From JBFHRB01 sp041591915 (GTDB taxonomy: Bacteria; Actinomycetota; Nitriliruptoria; Nitriliruptorales; Nitriliruptoraceae): a stretch of DNA of 7,515 nucleotides. The position numbers and the translations under genes are program-made. The stretch lies in NCBI GenBank assembly GCA_041591915.1, contig JBFHRB010000166.1:1-7515 (forward strand), written 5' to 3'. Below, in pieces: positions 6,284 to 7,515 of this stretch; position 1 is the stretch's first letter, and each line of letters starts with the position of its first letter. The notes beneath the pieces are model-generated. The model was not told the DNA's origin, did no database searches, and saw nothing but the letters and a program-made list of their open reading frames with translations.

Positions 6284-7469
6284 GCGCCCGCGCGTCCTCG
6301 TCGTGACCACGAACTTCCCGCTGCGACGGCGTGGCGATCGCACGGGCAACTTCGTGGTCGATCCCGTCGTGGCGCTCGCCGATGACGTCGACACGACCGT
6401 CCTGTGCCCGATCGACTCGCGTCTCGCAGCCCCGCGAGAGCGCTGGGAGGGCAAGGTCGACGTGGTTCGCTACCGCTACTGGTGGCCGCGCCGCGCCCAG
6501 CGCCTCGCGCACGGCGACGGCATCCCGACGGCGCTGCGCACCGACCGGCGCGCGTGGCTGCAACTCGTGCCGTTCCTCGTCGCCACCGTCCTCGTCGTCC
6601 TGCGACACGCACGCCGAGCCGACGTCGTGCACGCGCACTGGCTGCCGGTCGCACTCCTGTGCCTGCCGGCCCGGTGGCTGCACCGAACGCCCATCGCCGT
6701 CACCCTGCACGGCACGGACGTGACGCAGTTCCCCGACCGCTTCGTCGCCTGGGGCCTGCGACGCATGGACGTCGTCGTGTCCGCACACGACGACCTCCTC
6801 GCGACGGCCGGACGCCTCGCGCCCCGGTCGCGGCGGGAGCGCATCCGCCACCTGGTCGAGCCCCAGCCGGTCGACGCAGCCGAGGACGCCGAGGTGGCGG
6901 CTCGGCTCGAGGGCGGCCCCGTCGTCCTCTTCGTGGCCCGGACCTCGCCCGAGCGCGACCCCCTCACCTTCGTGCGCGCGGCCACGCACGTCCGAGAGGT
7001 CGTCGATGGCGTGACGTTCGCCCTCGTCGGCAGCGGACCCCTCGACGATGCGATCCGGGTGGAGATCGCGGCGCTCGCGCTCGAGGACACCGTGGAGGTC
7101 TTCGGGCACCGACCGGACGTCTGGACCTTCCTGGGGCGCGCCGACGTCTTCTGCGCCCTGTCCGATCGCAACAACGTCTGGGTCACGGCCCTGGTCGAGG
7201 CGATGCGTGCCGGCGTCCCGGTCGTCGCGACCACGGCGGGAGACACGGCACGGGTGCTGCGTGACCGCCACGACGCCATGCTCGTCCCGGTCGGGGACGA
7301 CCGCGCGGTAGCTGAGGCGATCGTGGCGGTCCTCACCGACGCGACACTGGCCGAAGGGCTCGGGGCCACGGCGACGAACACCCTCGCCGAGAACGGGTTC
7401 GACCCCGCCGCGGTCCGCTCGCAGACGCTCGACCTGTACCGCGAGCTCGCCGGGGCGCCGGCCGGATGA
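6267..7469 (+). CDS. Family 4 glycosyltransferase (GT-B fold)
   Basis: This 400-residue protein probably uses a nucleotide sugar to add a hexose or N-acetylhexosamine. The N-terminal Rossmann domain begins VLVVTTNFP (10-18), with the usual G-N-F region at 27-29. VVHAHWLP (H122, H124) and LHGTD (H148 to D151) follow. The C-terminal donor domain starts at VVLFVARTSPERD, where SPERD replaces the more usual SPEKG. It continues through FALVGSGPL, VEVFGHRPDV and EAMRAGVPVVAT (E311 onward). The EX7E motif is altered: the second acidic residue is E311, but eight residues earlier stands N303 (in DRNNVWVTALVEAM) where Glu is expected. ATG 6267 was chosen because it gives the complete first strand. It overlaps the GNAT gene by 17 nt and has GGGGAG directly against it, unusually close for a ribosome-binding site. 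No later in-frame start preserves the fold. The stop overlaps the next start as ATGA. Confidence 0.9.
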   Translation: MSTISERPRVLVVTTNFPLRRRGDRTGNFVVDPVVALADDVDTTVLCPIDSRLAAPRERWEGKVDVVRYRYWWPRRAQRLAHGDGIPTALRTDRRAWLQLVPFLVATVLVVLRHARRADVVHAHWLPVALLCLPARWLHRTPIAVTLHGTDVTQFPDRFVAWGLRRMDVVVSAHDDLLATAGRLAPRSRRERIRHLVEPQPVDAAEDAEVAARLEGGPVVLFVARTSPERDPLTFVRAATHVREVVDGVTFALVGSGPLDDAIRVEIAALALEDTVEVFGHRPDVWTFLGRADVFCALSDRNNVWVTALVEAMRAGVPVVATTAGDTARVLRDRHDAMLVPVGDDRAVAEAIVAVLTDATLAEGLGATATNTLAENGFDPAAVRSQTLDLYRELAGAPAG

Positions 7470-7515
7470 ACGGCGTCGTGATCCGGCCCCTGCCGTTCCC
7501 GCAGCGCCTGCGTGC
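7466..7515 (+). CDS. Start of a further operon gene, product unknown (3' end outside window)
   Basis: An ATG at 7466 overlaps the GT4 stop as ATGA, the same arrangement as between the deacetylase and GNAT genes, and the frame stays open to the window end. GGGG at 7452-7455 is a weak ribosome-binding candidate. The 16 complete codons begin MNGVVIRPLPFPQRLR, which is too little to assign a family. The overlap implies it belongs to the same transcript and pathway. Confidence 0.6.
   Translation, partial: MNGVVIRPLPFPQRLR

Noticed and set aside
4712..6454. 580-codon minus-strand open frame opposite the PIG-L and GNAT genes
   Set aside because: It shadows two well-supported genes with intact catalytic motifs, and its own translation shows no recognisable domain.
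4479..7469. Assigning the operon as mshB-mshD-mshA (mycothiol)
   Set aside because: The enzyme families match, but no MshC is visible, the GT4 has a changed EX7E motif, and the neighbours are surface-glycan type. Family resemblance alone does not justify the gene names.
1..7515. tRNA, rRNA, CRISPR, insertion sequence or phage features
   Set aside because: I saw no direct-repeat array, transposase or integrase motif, terminal inverted repeats or RNA gene signatures; nearly all bases are accounted for by coding sequence.

Overview
The window is very GC-rich, with GTG/ATG starts, strongly G/C third codon positions, and a cell-wall-binding-repeat (CWB2) protein at the left edge. This fits a high-GC actinobacterium. 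A deep-branching lineage such as Nitriliruptoria or Acidimicrobiia is possible, but that is an inference from base composition and the CWB2 protein, not a demonstrated assignment.

Layout, left to right. (1) 1-905: the C-terminal part of an exported CWB2-repeat protein, then a possible hairpin terminator. (2) 998-1951 (+): a family 2 glycosyltransferase with two C-terminal membrane helices (polyprenyl-phosphate-sugar synthase type). (3) 1912-2691 (-): a SAM-dependent methyltransferase, convergent with and overlapping the GT2 gene tail to tail. (4) 2699-2708: a ten-base symmetric element that gives a TANNNT -10 box on each strand, between the methyltransferase and the next gene. (5) 2769-4415 (+): a polytopic membrane protein resembling GT-C glycosyltransferases. 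(6) From 4434 a tightly packed (+) operon: promoter-like element, PIG-L/LmbE N-deacetylase (4479-5261), GNAT acyltransferase with two GNAT-like halves (5258-6283), family 4 glycosyltransferase (6267-7469), and the first 16 codons of a further gene (7466 onward). Start/stop overlaps of 4, 17 and 4 nt link these last four genes. No gene-free stretch exceeds about 95 bases, and I see no RNA gene, CRISPR array or mobile element.

Read together, this looks like part of a cell-surface glycan or glycolipid locus. The GT2 could charge a polyprenyl carrier with a sugar, and the GT-C-like protein could use that lipid-linked donor on the outer face of the membrane. In the downstream operon the GT4 could add an N-acetylated sugar, the PIG-L enzyme remove its acetyl group, and the GNAT re-acylate the free amine. 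The GT4 + PIG-L + double-GNAT set also matches the enzyme types of mycothiol synthesis (MshA, MshB, MshD). However, no cysteine ligase is visible and the context is polysaccharide-like, so I do not assign a thiol pathway. Nothing here is plainly a wholly new system. The most interesting points are the symmetric divergent promoter, the deacetylase/acyltransferase/GT4 module, and a GT4 active site lacking the first Glu of its EX7E motif.
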